Assembly (NCBI GenBank): GCA_902767455.1
Contig: CACXHH010000138.1
Span: 1-27,335, forward strand
Source: an uncultured Eubacteriales bacterium
Lineage (GTDB): Bacteria > Bacillota > Clostridia > Christensenellales > Borkfalkiaceae
DNA: 27,335 nt
Reading direction: 5' to 3'
The notes beneath the pieces are model-generated. The model had not been told where the DNA came from, made no database searches, and saw nothing but the letters and a program-made list of their open reading frames with translations. The translations under genes were made by a program, and so were the position numbers. The first letter of the stretch is position 1; every line of letters begins with the position of its first letter. Of the stretch, positions 20,547 to 27,335 are shown one piece after another.

Positions 20547-21104
20547 ATGTTCGCCGAAAGCTGCTGTTTCATAGGTCACAGGGATATAGAGATAACGCCT
20601 GAATTGACGCAAAAAGTCACGGTTATCGTCGAAGGGCTTATAAAAGAAGGCGTAACGCGTTTTATTTTCGGTTCGAGAAGCGAGTTCAACGATCTTTGCC
20701 ACGAAGTAGTTACGCGCTTAAAAGAAAAATATCCGCAAATCGTGCGGATAAAATATTCTACGAAGTCTGAAGCGCCCGTTTACGAATCCGAGCGCGAAGA
20801 ACTCGAAGAAAGTTTGTCGAAGGTATTGCATGAAGAAGTTCATCTTGCCGCTCACGAAGAGATTTACAAGCCCGAAATTATGTTTTCAAGCGGCAAGGCA
20901 AGTTATATCGAACGCAACGAGATAATGATCGACAACAGCGATTGTTGCGTTTTTTATTACGACGAAGATTACAAACCAAAACAAAAAATCGTGTCGGATA
21001 AGTCGGTCGGTAAAACGCTTACAAGCCTAAACAGCGGCACCGCGCTCGCTTTCGCTTACGCCGTTTGCAAGAAGAAACGCGTTTTTAACGTATTTATAAA
21101 ATAA
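20547..21104 (+). CDS. SLOG/DUF1273-like Rossmann-fold protein
   Basis: The 185-residue protein begins MFAESCCFIGHRDI. A hydrophobic strand plus GHR is the signature of the DUF1273/YpsA-like SLOG superfamily, whose Rossmann-like fold binds nucleotides or nucleotide-derived ligands. Other family features are TRFIFGSRSEFNDLCHEVV, ERNEIMIDNSDCCVFYYDED and SGTALAFAYAVCKKKRVFNV. The start at 20547 has AGGAG five bases upstream; the longer frame from 20484 would read through the terminator hairpin and is rejected. Molecular function is unknown. Some SLOG proteins sense nucleotide signals in conflict systems, but there is no effector partner here. Removing the IS110 element would place it next to the small-RNA array on the same strand. 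Confidence 0.8.
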   Translation: MFAESCCFIGHRDIEITPELTQKVTVIVEGLIKEGVTRFIFGSRSEFNDLCHEVVTRLKEKYPQIVRIKYSTKSEAPVYESEREELEESLSKVLHEEVHLAAHEEIYKPEIMFSSGKASYIERNEIMIDNSDCCVFYYDEDYKPKQKIVSDKSVGKTLTSLNSGTALAFAYAVCKKKRVFNVFIK

Positions 21105-21182
21105 TGATTTATATTTCCGTTTACACGAAAAGCGTTGATTAAAATCCGTAATTCGGCTTACAAGTAAAAAACCGTTAATAAA

Positions 21183-21218
21183 AAAAGGTCTTCGCGATCG
21201 ATTCGCGAGGACCTTTTT
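21183..21218. terminator. Bidirectional terminator between the SLOG gene and cstA
   Basis: AAAAAGGTC-t-TCGCG pairs with CGCGA-g-GACCTTTTT around a short loop, with A-runs on one side and T-runs on the other, so it serves both convergent genes. Confidence 0.9.
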
Positions 21219-21231
21219 CAGTTTCAGGCGC

Positions 21232-22722
21232 CTATTTCGTTTTGATTTCCGCTTCGGGCGCGGAAGTTTTTTTCGTAAACAGTTTATAAAGGTAGAACCC
21301 GAGCGGAATAAGCGACAGGCATATACCCGCAAACAAACCTATATTATACGGGATAACGCGTCCGAGCGCCATATTCGGCTCCGCCAGAATATACGTGACG
21401 ACGACCGCCGTCATAAATACCGCGGGGATAGCCGTGATGAGCGAAGAATACTTTTTCGCGTTCGTTTTGAAAAGATAACCCGTGCAAACCCACAGACATA
21501 TTGCCGCAAGGAATTGATTTGCCCATGCAAACCAGTGCCAAAGCACGCTGAAATTCTTTACGTCAACGAAGTTCCAGACGCTTATGCCTATGACTACGGC
21601 AAACAGCGGTAAGGTTAAAATAACGCGGTTTAACGCCTTTTTCTGATCGAGCTTGAATATTTCGCCGACGATAAGGCGGCAGCTTCTCAAAGCCGTATCG
21701 CCGCTCGTTATCGGGCAGATGACTACGCCGACCACGGCGAGCACGGTTCCTACCGAGCCGAGTACGCCGCGCGCTATCTCGTTTACCGAGTTTGAATTCC
21801 CGCCGACGGCGTTGAGCGCCGCCCAGCCTTCGGCGGTGTCGACTCTGAAAAACGCCATTGCCGCCGCCGCCCAGATAAGGGCGATAACGCCTTCGGCTAC
21901 CATTGCGCCGTAAAAGACTTGTCGACCTTCCTTTTCGCTCCTGATACATTTAGCTATCATGGGCGACTGCGTTGCGTGAAATCCGCTCACCGCGCCGCAA
22001 GCTACCGTCGTCATCATAAACGGCCACCATGGGAGCGAGCCGTTTGAAGCGGAAAAGTCGCGGAAGTTCCCGATAAGCTCTATCATCGGGTAAGTTTCCG
22101 ATTTAAAGGCTATTCCGATTATTACGGCGACCGCCATGACGACGAGTATCACGCCGAACACGGGGTAAAGCTTGCCGATGACCTTATCTATGGGCACGAG
22201 CGTGCTTACGAGATAGTAGATAAGTATGATTATCATCCATATCCAGGTGCGGACGTTTCCGCCCGTCAGCGTTTCCAACAGCTCCGACGGCGACACCACG
22301 AACACCGCCGTCACGAGTATCAGAAGAATTATCGAAAACACCCGCATCAATAGTTCCATGGCTTTGCCGAGATACCTTCCCGAAAGGCTTACGATAGACT
22401 GTCCGTTGTGCCTTGAAGAGATCATTCCCGAAAAATAATCGTGTACGGCGCCGCCTAAAATACAGCCTAACACTATCCACAAAAACACGATAGGCCCGAA
22501 CAGGGCGCCGCTTATAGCTCCGAATATCGGTCCCGTGCCCGCGATATTTAAAAGCTCTATCAAAAACGACTTCCAACGCGGAAGCGGAGTTATATCCACG
22601 CCGTCGGGGTTGGCGACGGCTGGCGTTAAACGGTCGTCGGCGGCAAAAACCTTTTCGCTTACCCGACTGTAAAAGATAAAACCTACGATAAGAAGTACCA
22701 AAGCGATGAAAAACGTGAGCAT
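21232..22722 (-). CDS. cstA: Carbon starvation protein CstA family transporter
   Basis: CstA-family proteins import pyruvate or peptides, often on nutrient limitation. The 496-residue protein is polytopic with the CstA core: LLNIAGTGPIFGAISGALFGPIVFLWIVLGCILGGAVHDYFSGMISSRHNGQS (about residues 57-109). GAVSGFHATQSPMIAKCI and a second-half ITSGDTALRSCRLIVGEIF are also conserved family blocks. It is shorter than the E. coli proteins (about 700) and has the length of the compact Bacillota form. The ATG at 22722 follows AAAGG. A consensus promoter lies at 22820-22848 with a leader of about 90 bases. The substrate cannot be decided from sequence. Confidence 0.95.
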   Translation of the reverse strand: MLTFFIALVLLIVGFIFYSRVSEKVFAADDRLTPAVANPDGVDITPLPRWKSFLIELLNIAGTGPIFGAISGALFGPIVFLWIVLGCILGGAVHDYFSGMISSRHNGQSIVSLSGRYLGKAMELLMRVFSIILLILVTAVFVVSPSELLETLTGGNVRTWIWMIIILIYYLVSTLVPIDKVIGKLYPVFGVILVVMAVAVIIGIAFKSETYPMIELIGNFRDFSASNGSLPWWPFMMTTVACGAVSGFHATQSPMIAKCIRSEKEGRQVFYGAMVAEGVIALIWAAAAMAFFRVDTAEGWAALNAVGGNSNSVNEIARGVLGSVGTVLAVVGVVICPITSGDTALRSCRLIVGEIFKLDQKKALNRVILTLPLFAVVIGISVWNFVDVKNFSVLWHWFAWANQFLAAICLWVCTGYLFKTNAKKYSSLITAIPAVFMTAVVVTYILAEPNMALGRVIPYNIGLFAGICLSLIPLGFYLYKLFTKKTSAPEAEIKTK

Positions 22723-22819
22723 TTTTATTTACCTTTACGGATAGAAAATTTACTTTTCGTCCGCTCGGCTTTAAGCTCTTAAAGCGGGCGATATCCCATA
22801 CGATTATTATACGGCTATT

Positions 22820-22848
22820 ATTATAAGACTATTACGGACGTATGTCAA
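22820..22848 (-). promoter_or_regulatory. Consensus sigma-A promoter of cstA
   Basis: On the minus strand: TTGACA (22843-22848), 17-base spacer, TATAAT (22820-22825). Both boxes are perfect, so regulation probably needs a repressor or acts after initiation. Confidence 0.88.
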
Positions 22849-22923
22849 ATAAGGACCGTTATATAAAAGAAAAAATCCGTCGCTTCCGCCCGATAAAAAA
22901 TATCGGAAAGTTTTGTGAAAGTG

Positions 22924-22953
22924 TTGACAAAATTCGGGGGGGGGGGGTATAAT
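22924..22953 (+). promoter_or_regulatory. Promoter with a 12-G homopolymer spacer (putative phase switch)
   Basis: TTGACA (22924-22929) and TATAAT (22948-22953) are both perfect. The 18-base spacer between them is A-AATTC followed by twelve G (22936-22947). Length change in the G-run would alter spacing, with 11 G giving the optimal 17. Confidence 0.88.
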
Positions 22954-22991
22954 AAATATAAATTTAATTTTTTTTAAAAGGAGATTTTAAT

Positions 22992-23915
22992 ATGACTAAA
23001 GAAGAGAAGAAAGCTTTAAAAGCTGAAAAAGCATTGAAGTTGATGCCTAAATGGGTAAGAACGCTTTTGCTCTGGGCGGGCGTTTTATGCTTTGCCCTTG
23101 CTGTCGTTTTTACCGTTCTTGCTGCGACCAACGCCACGAAAGCCAATTTATCGAGCCCCGATTTTACAAAGCTTGACGACAGCGGCTTTGTCAAGTTTGT
23201 TGTGATGGCGATTGTCGCTGCGGTGTTGGGCGTGTGTTTGTTTGCCGCCCATATCATATTGCCCAAGGCGGTGTTTAAAAAGAAAGTATCCATCGGAAAC
23301 ACGGTTTTTGCCGCCATTCTCATGCTCGCCACCATTTTCGCCGGGACGCTTTCTCAAGTTGCCTATACAGGGCCGATCAATGAATATTATGAAAGCGCAA
23401 GCATGACGTTTGTTGGTGGCCAAAAATCTTGGCGCGTTCAAGCAAAGCATGTATCAAAGCACCTGAAAGCGGCTCCGGACGGCGAAACGGAATTGACCAA
23501 GTTTTTAGACGCGAACGAAGCGTTGGCGGGGATCGCAAGCGGAACGGAAAGTACTTCCGATGAAGCTTATGCACGCAGTTTCAGCGCACATCCGCATAAA
23601 GCCTATGATTTGAGCTCAAATCATGATGTTATTTGCGATTTTTATTTGGGGTCGTTGGATGTTTCCTCGCTGGAAGGCAAGTTGGAAAGTTATACCATGC
23701 CCTCAGATAAAGCAGCATTGGAAAATCAAGAAATTTGGGTCACTTACGGCGGTTCTCAAATTTTTTCAAATAAAGATGGCATGTATTATTCCCAATATTC
23801 CGACATCACGCCAAGCTTTGATAAATACGCTGTATTCGGTTCCGCCGTGTGCTTTTTGGACAGTACAAATCACGCGATGAGAATTATTTTCAGTAGCAAA
23901 TTCAGTAGCAAATAA
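22992..23915 (+). CDS. Three-TM membrane protein with an extracytoplasmic domain, unknown function
   Basis: I do not recognise this 307-residue family. A Lys/Glu-rich cytoplasmic N-terminus (1-20) is followed by TM1 (24-45), TM2 (66-90) and TM3 (101-125), then a soluble domain of about 180 residues, presumably outside the cell. That domain includes GGQKSWRVQAKHVSKHLKA and FYLGSLDVSSLEGKLESYTMPSDKAALENQEIWVTYGGSQIF. The protein ends in a duplicated FSSKFSSK. AGGAG precedes the ATG at 22992. It is a single-gene unit with the G12-spacer promoter upstream and a terminator at 24023. Codon choice is more A/T-tolerant (many TTG, GCA) than its neighbours, suggesting transfer. Surface exposure and a switchable promoter fit a phase-variable envelope protein (inference). 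Confidence 0.85.
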   Translation: MTKEEKKALKAEKALKLMPKWVRTLLLWAGVLCFALAVVFTVLAATNATKANLSSPDFTKLDDSGFVKFVVMAIVAAVLGVCLFAAHIILPKAVFKKKVSIGNTVFAAILMLATIFAGTLSQVAYTGPINEYYESASMTFVGGQKSWRVQAKHVSKHLKAAPDGETELTKFLDANEALAGIASGTESTSDEAYARSFSAHPHKAYDLSSNHDVICDFYLGSLDVSSLEGKLESYTMPSDKAALENQEIWVTYGGSQIFSNKDGMYYSQYSDITPSFDKYAVFGSAVCFLDSTNHAMRIIFSSKFSSK

Positions 23916-24022
23916 TGTTTTTTGGCGTAGGACACACAAAAAATCGCCCCGATAAGCGCGCGGTCCATAGGGATTTTACAAAAAACTAAAATTCAATGGT
24001 AATTGCACTTTCAAACCGTCAA

Positions 24023-24064
24023 CAAACAAGGATTTGGATTGATTTTCCAAGTCCTTTTTGTTTG
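24023..24064 (+). terminator. Terminator of the three-TM protein gene
   Basis: AAGGA-t-TTGG (24028-24037) pairs with CCAA-g-TCCTT (24047-24056), followed by a T-run. It lies about 110 bases after the stop. Confidence 0.8.
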
Positions 24065-24219
24065 GAACGGAGAACATTGGTAACTTATATAACGTTCATT
24101 TTTTCTGTGTTTAAAAAAAAGATTTAAAAGGCGCTTGACAAATTATATCGCGCGATACGGCGTTTCGTCAATGACAAAATACGAAACTGAAATTATTTTC
24201 ATATTTTATACGAGTTTCT

Positions 24220-24249
24220 TTGACAAAGGGCGGCAAAGAGTATTATAAT
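24220..24249 (+). promoter_or_regulatory. Orphan sigma-A promoter
   Basis: TTGACA (24220-24225), 18-base spacer, TATAAT (24244-24249). No intact gene follows; downstream is a broken frame. Confidence 0.6.
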
Positions 24250-24552
24250 TTAACCGATAAAAGTTGCGGTCGTATTACGGTAGACGACGAAAAGTCGGGC
24301 TATAAGTCGATTAACGCGTAAAATACGCCGTTAAAACGGGCGCTCAAAGAGTATAAGGCGATCGGCGGGCGTCTGTACGAATACCGACGCGAAAAACACT
24401 ACGGAAGCGATAACAATGAAGGAGAAAGAAGAAAAGACCAAGCGCTCATACGCGAAGCCGACGAAAAAATGTATTCTGTCAAGAAGAGAAAAAGAGCCGA
24501 GCCGATAGGGGAAAAAATCAGGAATGCGAAATTCGGCGTAAGCCGAATATAA
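24235..24552 (+). pseudogene. Decayed frame, possible GGDEF-domain C-terminus
   Basis: One frame reads KEYYNLTDKSCGRITVDDEKSGYKSINA, a stop codon, then continues through LKRALKEYKAIGGRLYEYRREKHYG to DQALIREADEKMYSVKKRKR before stopping at about 24552. The segment with alanine, ADEKMY and KK is reminiscent of the last helix of GGDEF domains (ADxxMYxxK). There is no GGDEF motif, no start with a ribosome site, and an internal stop. It is either a fossil or noise, and the call is tentative. Confidence 0.35.
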
Positions 24553-24602
24553 CTTTAACGGCTTTTTTGCGACAGTAAAAAACCCGTTAAAATAAAAAAA
24601 TC

Positions 24603-24643
24603 GGGCTGTCGTAAGACGAAATCGTTTCGTCTTACGACAGCCC
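24603..24643. terminator. Perfect 19-bp hairpin, bidirectional terminator
   Basis: GGGCTGTCGTAAGACGAAA (24603-24621) is followed by TCG and its exact complement (24625-24643). On the minus strand it is followed by a run of seven T, fitting the end of the large surface-protein gene. On the plus strand TTATTTTG follows. Confidence 0.85.
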
Positions 24644-24655
24644 TTATTTTGTTTT

Positions 24656-24751
24656 GTTATGATTTTCAGAAGAAAATCGTCGGGTGGTAAGCTTTAAAAA
24701 CAAAGCGTTGGGTTATGATTTTCAAAAGCAAAGCGTTCGGTTATGATTTTC
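24656..24751. repeat. Three copies of GTTATGATTTTC
   Basis: Identical 12-mers at 24656-24667, 24712-24723 and 24740-24751 are separated by partly similar A/G-rich spacers containing AAAGCGTT. The first forms a hairpin GATTTTC-agaa-GAAAATC. They lie in the 3' flank of the surface-protein gene. Confidence 0.7.
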
Positions 24752-24767
24752 GGGTGCGAAAGGCGAC

Positions 24768-27335
24768 TTACTCGTCTTTACCGGGTTTGCCAGCTTTGCC
24801 TTCCTTTACGATAAGGAAGAGAACGTAGCAGATAGTCGCAAGCAGAGCTAAGCAGATTATCGAAAGAACTACTACCGTAACTACGGGAACGTTTCTCTTT
24901 GCGGGCTCGTTGCCGCCGTTACCGCTATTACTGCCGTTGCCGCTGTTTCCGCCGTTGCCGCTGTCGTAAGCTTGTTCTGCCGCGGTAAGAACGTTTGCGT
25001 TGGTTACGCGCGCCTGTTCTTCGGGCGTCAAAGCGTCGTAGGCGGCTTTTGCGGTTTCTATCTTTGCCTTGCTCGCTTCGTTGTGTTCAACGGTGCCGAT
25101 GTTATCGATAAGCGCCTTAACGTCTTCGACCTTGTAAGCGCTTTCGGCGGCTTCGAGTTTTCTTACCGTGCTTTCCGAGATAGCCGCTTTCTGCGCGTTG
25201 TTCAGAGCTTCGTAAGCCTTTCTTGCGGCTTCGATGGCTTCTTTGTCGGAAGTCTTGACGGAAGATTCTTCGGGAAGAGCTTCGATTGAGTCGTTTACGG
25301 CAGAGATGATCGCGATGGTTTCTTCCGCGTCAGCCAGTCTATCAAGCGCCGATTGCGGGACCTTGGGTGTCTGCGCGTCGCTGAGAGCTTCGTAAGCCTT
25401 TCTTGCGGCTTCGATAGCTTCTTTGTCGTCGAGCGTGATCTCGTCGATAGCGGGCAGATCCCAGACGGCGGTTTCGACGTCGTAAGCCGCTACTACGTCT
25501 ACCATTTCCGTTTCGGCGGCGGTGAGCTTTTCAAGCGTTTCGGGATCGACTTTCTTCTTCTGGTCGTCCGTGAGCGCGTCGTAAGCCGCGCGGGCGGCGA
25601 GAACGTCGGCTTGGTCGTCAAGAGTGATTTCCTGTTCGTTCTTCAAACCGTTGATAGCGTTAATTACGGGTGTGACGACAAGAGTATCGTACTTATCTTC
25701 CGCAGCTTCGAGCTTTTCAAGAACGCTCTGCGGGATATTGCCCTGCATATCTTCGCTGAGAGCTTCGTAAGCCCTTCTCGCGGCTTCGATGGCTTCTTTA
25801 TCCGCCATCGTTATGTTGTCAAGAGATTCGGGAAGTTTGTCGAGCTCTTCGGTGATGGTGGCCGTCGCGAGCGCCTTTTCGGCGTCGGTAAGCTTTTTGA
25901 GCGTTTCGGGATCGACTTTGTTTTTCTGATCGTCCGTGAGCGCGTCGTAAGCCGCTCTTGCCGCTTCGATTGCTTCCTTGTTCGCCGTCGTTATTTCGTC
26001 GGCGGAAGAGGGGAGCGCGGAGATAGTTTCGGTAACTTCAGCCGCTTTTACGATATCGGTTATCTCTTTTTCGGCGTCGGTGAGCTTTTTGAGCGTTTCG
26101 GGATCGACTTTCTTTTTCTGATCGTCCGTGAGCGCGTCGTAAGCCGCTCTTGCCGCTTCGACAGCTTCTTTGCTGTCGATAGTGATATTGTCGAGAGACG
26201 GCAAATTGTCGATAACGTCGGTCGTCTCTCCGGCAATCGCATCGTTCTCGAGTTCTTGGTAAGCTTCTTCCGCGTCGGTAAGCTTTTTCAGCGTTGCGGC
26301 GCTGATCTTCTGCTTCTCTTCGTCGGAAAGACAATCGTACATTTTTCTGACTTCGGCGAGTTTTTCTTCGTACTCTTCGGTGTATTCGACCGCGCCGATG
26401 GCGTTGATGAGTGCGACGACGTCCTCGGCTGTAGCGTCGATGTATACGAAGGTGCCGTCGGTAATACCGTTCTCGTAAACGACTTCGCAGACGGTGACCG
26501 TTCCGCAAGTGCTTTCTTTGTCGGCCGCGCCGATGCTGTTCAGAGCGTTCTCTCCCTTGACCGCGGTCACCGATGCTACGGTTTTCGCAATGGTGATGTC
26601 GCCGCTGGTGCCGGACATACCCGTGCCGATGGCGGCGGCGTTTTCTCCGCCGGTCGCGGTCACGTTTCCGCTGCTGATCGTGATGTCGCCGCAGGTGCCT
26701 TCCCCGCCGGTGCCGATGCCCGCTCCGTTGCTTCCGCCGGTTGCAGTCACGGTTGCGTCGCTGATGGTGATGTCGCCGCACTCACCGTCACAGCCGCTGC
26801 CGATGCCCGCTCCGTCGTCTCCGCCGGTTGCGGTGACGGTGCCGCCGCTGATCGTGATGGCGCCGCAGGAACCTTCAAAGCTGCTGCCGATGCCTGTTCC
26901 GTTGTTTCCGCCGGTTGCGGTCACGGTACCGCCGCTGATCGTGATGTCGCCGCAGGAATCCTTATTGCCGGCGCCGATGCCCACCTCGCCGGTCGCGGTG
27001 ACGGTGCCGCCGTTGATCGTGATGTCGCCGCAGGGCGAACAAACGGATCCGCCGATGCCTGCCGCACCGGATCCGCCCGTCGCGTTGATGACGCCGCCTT
27101 TGATGACGATATTGCCGCAGCCGCTGTTCCCGTTCGCGCCGATCCCTGCGGCGTAGCCGTTGGAACTTGCGGAAAGAGTTCCTTCGCCCTCGATGGTCAG
27201 CGTTTTGCCTTCGGGCACGTAAATACCCGAAAAGTCTTCAAAGAAGCCCTTGACGCTGTTCTCGCCTTCCAGAACGATGGTGGCGTCGCCGAGACAGGTA
27301 ATGCCCGCCCATTCGTAGCTATCGTTATTTTCGCC
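24768..27335 (-). CDS. Large repetitive surface protein: beta-repeats, eight helical repeats, C-terminal TM anchor; N-terminus outside window
   Basis: The frame is open to the right window edge, so the start lies beyond it; the 855 visible residues are the C-terminal part. Residues 1-40 (GITCLGDATIVLEGENSVKGF) and the next 235 are beta-solenoid-like repeats of 23-25 residues with the theme CGDITISGGTVTATGG..GAGIG, typical of 'carbohydrate-binding domain-containing' gut surface proteins. Residues about 305-785 contain eight helical repeats of 55-65 residues built on KEAIEAARxAYEALSxxQKxxV....LxKLxxAE. A Gly/Asn/Ser linker follows, then one TM helix (about 815-838) and a basic tail, with no LPxTG sortase motif. 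The protein is probably anchored in the membrane and spans the wall. Ligand is unknown. Confidence 0.9.
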   Translation of the reverse strand, partial: GENNDSYEWAGITCLGDATIVLEGENSVKGFFEDFSGIYVPEGKTLTIEGEGTLSASSNGYAAGIGANGNSGCGNIVIKGGVINATGGSGAAGIGGSVCSPCGDITINGGTVTATGEVGIGAGNKDSCGDITISGGTVTATGGNNGTGIGSSFEGSCGAITISGGTVTATGGDDGAGIGSGCDGECGDITISDATVTATGGSNGAGIGTGGEGTCGDITISSGNVTATGGENAAAIGTGMSGTSGDITIAKTVASVTAVKGENALNSIGAADKESTCGTVTVCEVVYENGITDGTFVYIDATAEDVVALINAIGAVEYTEEYEEKLAEVRKMYDCLSDEEKQKISAATLKKLTDAEEAYQELENDAIAGETTDVIDNLPSLDNITIDSKEAVEAARAAYDALTDDQKKKVDPETLKKLTDAEKEITDIVKAAEVTETISALPSSADEITTANKEAIEAARAAYDALTDDQKNKVDPETLKKLTDAEKALATATITEELDKLPESLDNITMADKEAIEAARRAYEALSEDMQGNIPQSVLEKLEAAEDKYDTLVVTPVINAINGLKNEQEITLDDQADVLAARAAYDALTDDQKKKVDPETLEKLTAAETEMVDVVAAYDVETAVWDLPAIDEITLDDKEAIEAARKAYEALSDAQTPKVPQSALDRLADAEETIAIISAVNDSIEALPEESSVKTSDKEAIEAARKAYEALNNAQKAAISESTVRKLEAAESAYKVEDVKALIDNIGTVEHNEASKAKIETAKAAYDALTPEEQARVTNANVLTAAEQAYDSGNGGNSGNGSNSGNGGNEPAKRNVPVVTVVVLSIICLALLATICYVLFLIVKEGKAGKPGKDE

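Larger units (their letters stand above)
23916..24767. other. Gene-poor region with promoter, decayed gene and hairpins
   Basis: This gap contains a terminator for the upstream gene, an isolated TTGACA/TATAAT promoter (24220-24249), a broken frame with a GGDEF-like end, a perfect 19-bp hairpin, and three GTTATGATTTTC copies (24656, 24712, 24740). I see no intact gene. Confidence 0.7.

Noticed and set aside
24135..24140. TTGACA as another promoter
   Set aside because: No -10 box at 16-18 bases downstream.
26038..27156. Arg/His-rich and Pro/Val-rich frames inside the surface-protein gene
   Set aside because: They are products of reading the repetitive DNA in other frames. Compositions are unnatural and the real frame has coherent repeats.

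Overview
The window looks like chromosome of an uncultured, gut-type Clostridia member (Bacillota). The case rests on gene content: Veg, a DUF3794/LysM protein next to ispE, TmcAL beside yceD-rpmF, a zinc-ribbon L32, SpoIIE-type phosphatase/STAS partner switching, consensus sigma-A promoters and AGGAG ribosome sites. Codon use favours G and C. All family names come from reading motifs by eye; no database search was possible.

Layout. (1) 1-2085: edge of an integrated element. It holds the 3' part of a charged coiled-coil gene, a decayed serine-recombinase C-terminus and a 21-bp copy of the tRNA-Val 3' end. (2) 2086-8546: core genes, mostly on the minus strand: tRNA-Val(GAC), a 50-residue basic protein, rpmF, yceD, ackA, pta with a long structured leader, divergent tmcAL, and a MATE transporter. 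(3) 8703-13432: plus-strand lgt, a CPBP protease, veg, a DUF3794-LysM protein and ispE. (4) 13756-17656: a tightly overlapping three-gene signalling operon: a membrane PP2C phosphatase fused to an RsbW-like kinase, a small-alarmone-hydrolase-like HD protein, and a STAS domain fused to an APH/choline-kinase-like kinase. (5) 17790-18925: four tandem autonomous small-RNA genes, each with its own sigma-A promoter, a long covarying hairpin and a terminator. (6) 18930-20480: an IS110-family element with a candidate bridge-RNA region. (7) 20547-22722: a SLOG/DUF1273-like protein and cstA, convergent on a shared terminator. (8) 22924-23915: a three-TM protein driven by a promoter whose spacer is a run of 12 G. 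(9) 23916-24767: decayed DNA with a possible GGDEF remnant. (10) 24768-27335: a large repetitive surface protein, continuing past the window.

Most promising for novelty: the tandem small-RNA array, whose arm sequences differ completely between copies while the base pairing is kept; and the G12 promoter, which looks like an on/off phase switch. The partner-switching operon and the hairpin arrays in gene gaps are next. Acetate chemistry also clusters: Pta and AckA make acetate and ATP, and TmcAL, transcribed divergently, uses both to modify elongator tRNA-Met.
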